A stretch of 35,736 nucleotides of DNA, taken from WFQV01 sp964611145. Its GTDB lineage: Bacteria; Bacteroidota; Ignavibacteria; Ignavibacteriales; Melioribacteraceae. Below are positions 35,419 to 35,736 of the stretch, piece after piece. The position numbers were made by a program, and so were the translations under genes. The notes beneath the pieces are model-generated. The model worked only from the letters and a program-made list of their open reading frames with translations. It was not told the DNA's origin and searched no databases. Position 1 is the first letter of the stretch. The number at the start of each line of letters is the position of its first letter. The stretch spans positions 1 to 35,736 of the forward strand of contig CAZSYM010000020.1 in assembly GCA_964611145.1 (NCBI GenBank), read 5' to 3'.

Positions 35419-35450
35419 CAAATTTAACATTATTTTAGATGGAATTCAAA
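35419..35450 (-). promoter_or_regulatory. candidate promoter of the rimP-nusA-infB operon
   Basis: On the minus strand, TTTG (35447-35450) and TAAATTTG (35419-35426) are exactly 20 bases apart, a full match to the Bacteroidota primary-sigma pattern. The predicted start near 35412 would give a leader of about 34 bases, almost all of it the hairpin. It also reads as TTGAAT-N17-TAAATT in sigma-70 terms. Confidence 0.55.
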
Positions 35451-35591
35451 TTTTTCCAGGGATGAATTTATGCAAAGAACAATTACATTTCGTAAAGATA
35501 GAGAAATATGTGATGAAACAAAGGCAAATAGAAAAGAAACCATAAAACAGACTTTTAGAACAATTTCTCGCCACGGCTTTCTATTTTTGAC

Positions 35592-35622
35592 TTGACAAAA
35601 ATTACTTTTAAGACTAAGTTTA
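35592..35622 (+). promoter_or_regulatory. candidate promoter of tRNA-Asn
   Basis: TTGACA at 35592-35597 is followed by TAAGTTTA at 35615-35622, giving TTG-N20-TAnnTTT with one mismatch to the Bacteroidota pattern. A start near 35629 would leave a 5' tRNA leader of about 26 bases. The rest of the region 35379-35655 holds no convincing gene. Confidence 0.5.
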
Positions 35623-35655
35623 CGATTCAATTTTGAAAAAGTTCATAATTTTTAT

Positions 35656-35727
<72 letters not shown>

Positions 35728-35736
35728 CAAGTATTT

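Noticed and set aside
35430..35630. 66-codon minus-strand reading frame between rimP and tRNA-Asn
   Set aside because: Its composition looks like translated AT-rich intergenic DNA, it has no ribosome-binding site, and it covers the predicted rimP promoter. I recognise no family.

Overview
The window is ordinary, densely packed bacterial chromosome of moderate-to-low GC content. Nearly all genes lie on the minus strand. I recognise 31 protein genes and one tRNA, and see no insertion sequence, phage gene, CRISPR array or rRNA. Several traits suggest a Bacteroidota/Chlorobiota/Ignavibacteriota-type organism: a DUF6588-like outer-membrane protein with a Sec signal, LolA, a 36-residue MetS-type transporter subunit, an amino-sugar-kinase/RapZ fusion, and upstream elements of the form TTTG-N19/20-TAnnTTTG, the pattern known for the Bacteroidota primary sigma factor. 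Several genes also have clear Shine-Dalgarno sequences, which fits the Ignavibacteria/Chlorobi side better than classical Bacteroides. The lineage call is inference.

Layout in window order. Positions 1-1744 (+) hold cmoA-cmoB, the wobble-uridine modification pair. Positions 1752-4413 (-) hold an overlapping three-gene unit: an AmgK-like sugar kinase fused to a RapZ C-terminal domain, a MurU-like nucleotidyltransferase, and a GNAT acetyltransferase. This is a candidate amino-sugar or peptidoglycan recycling module. Positions 4473-7996 (-) hold a glutamate/aspartate symporter, hemW, an intrinsic terminator and a DUF6588-like outer-membrane protein. Next come valS (-), a divergent DUF6125-like gene (+), and an ECF sigma factor with a membrane anti-sigma candidate (-).

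Positions 12784-26397 (-) are a long co-directional run. In transcription order it is dusB, rng, gcvT, comB, ftsK, lolA, a flippase-like membrane protein, an outer-membrane barrel, uppP, a cyclophilin lipoprotein, an NSS transporter, metS and holA. Many of these genes abut or overlap by a few bases. Positions 26421-35378 (-) are the classical translation/RNA operon rimP-nusA-infB-rbfA-truB-ribF-rpsO-pnp, closed by a strong intrinsic terminator. A divergent 277-bp region separates it from tRNA-Asn(GUU) at the right end.

I found no clear new multi-gene system. The best leads are: the kinase-RapZ fusion beside a nucleotidyltransferase; a terminator-like hairpin that fills the predicted short leader of rimP-nusA; a hairpin with a G-U/G-C step ahead of rpsO that resembles an S15 autoregulatory site; the tiny metS gene between the NSS transporter and holA; and the four-cysteine DUF6125-like protein.
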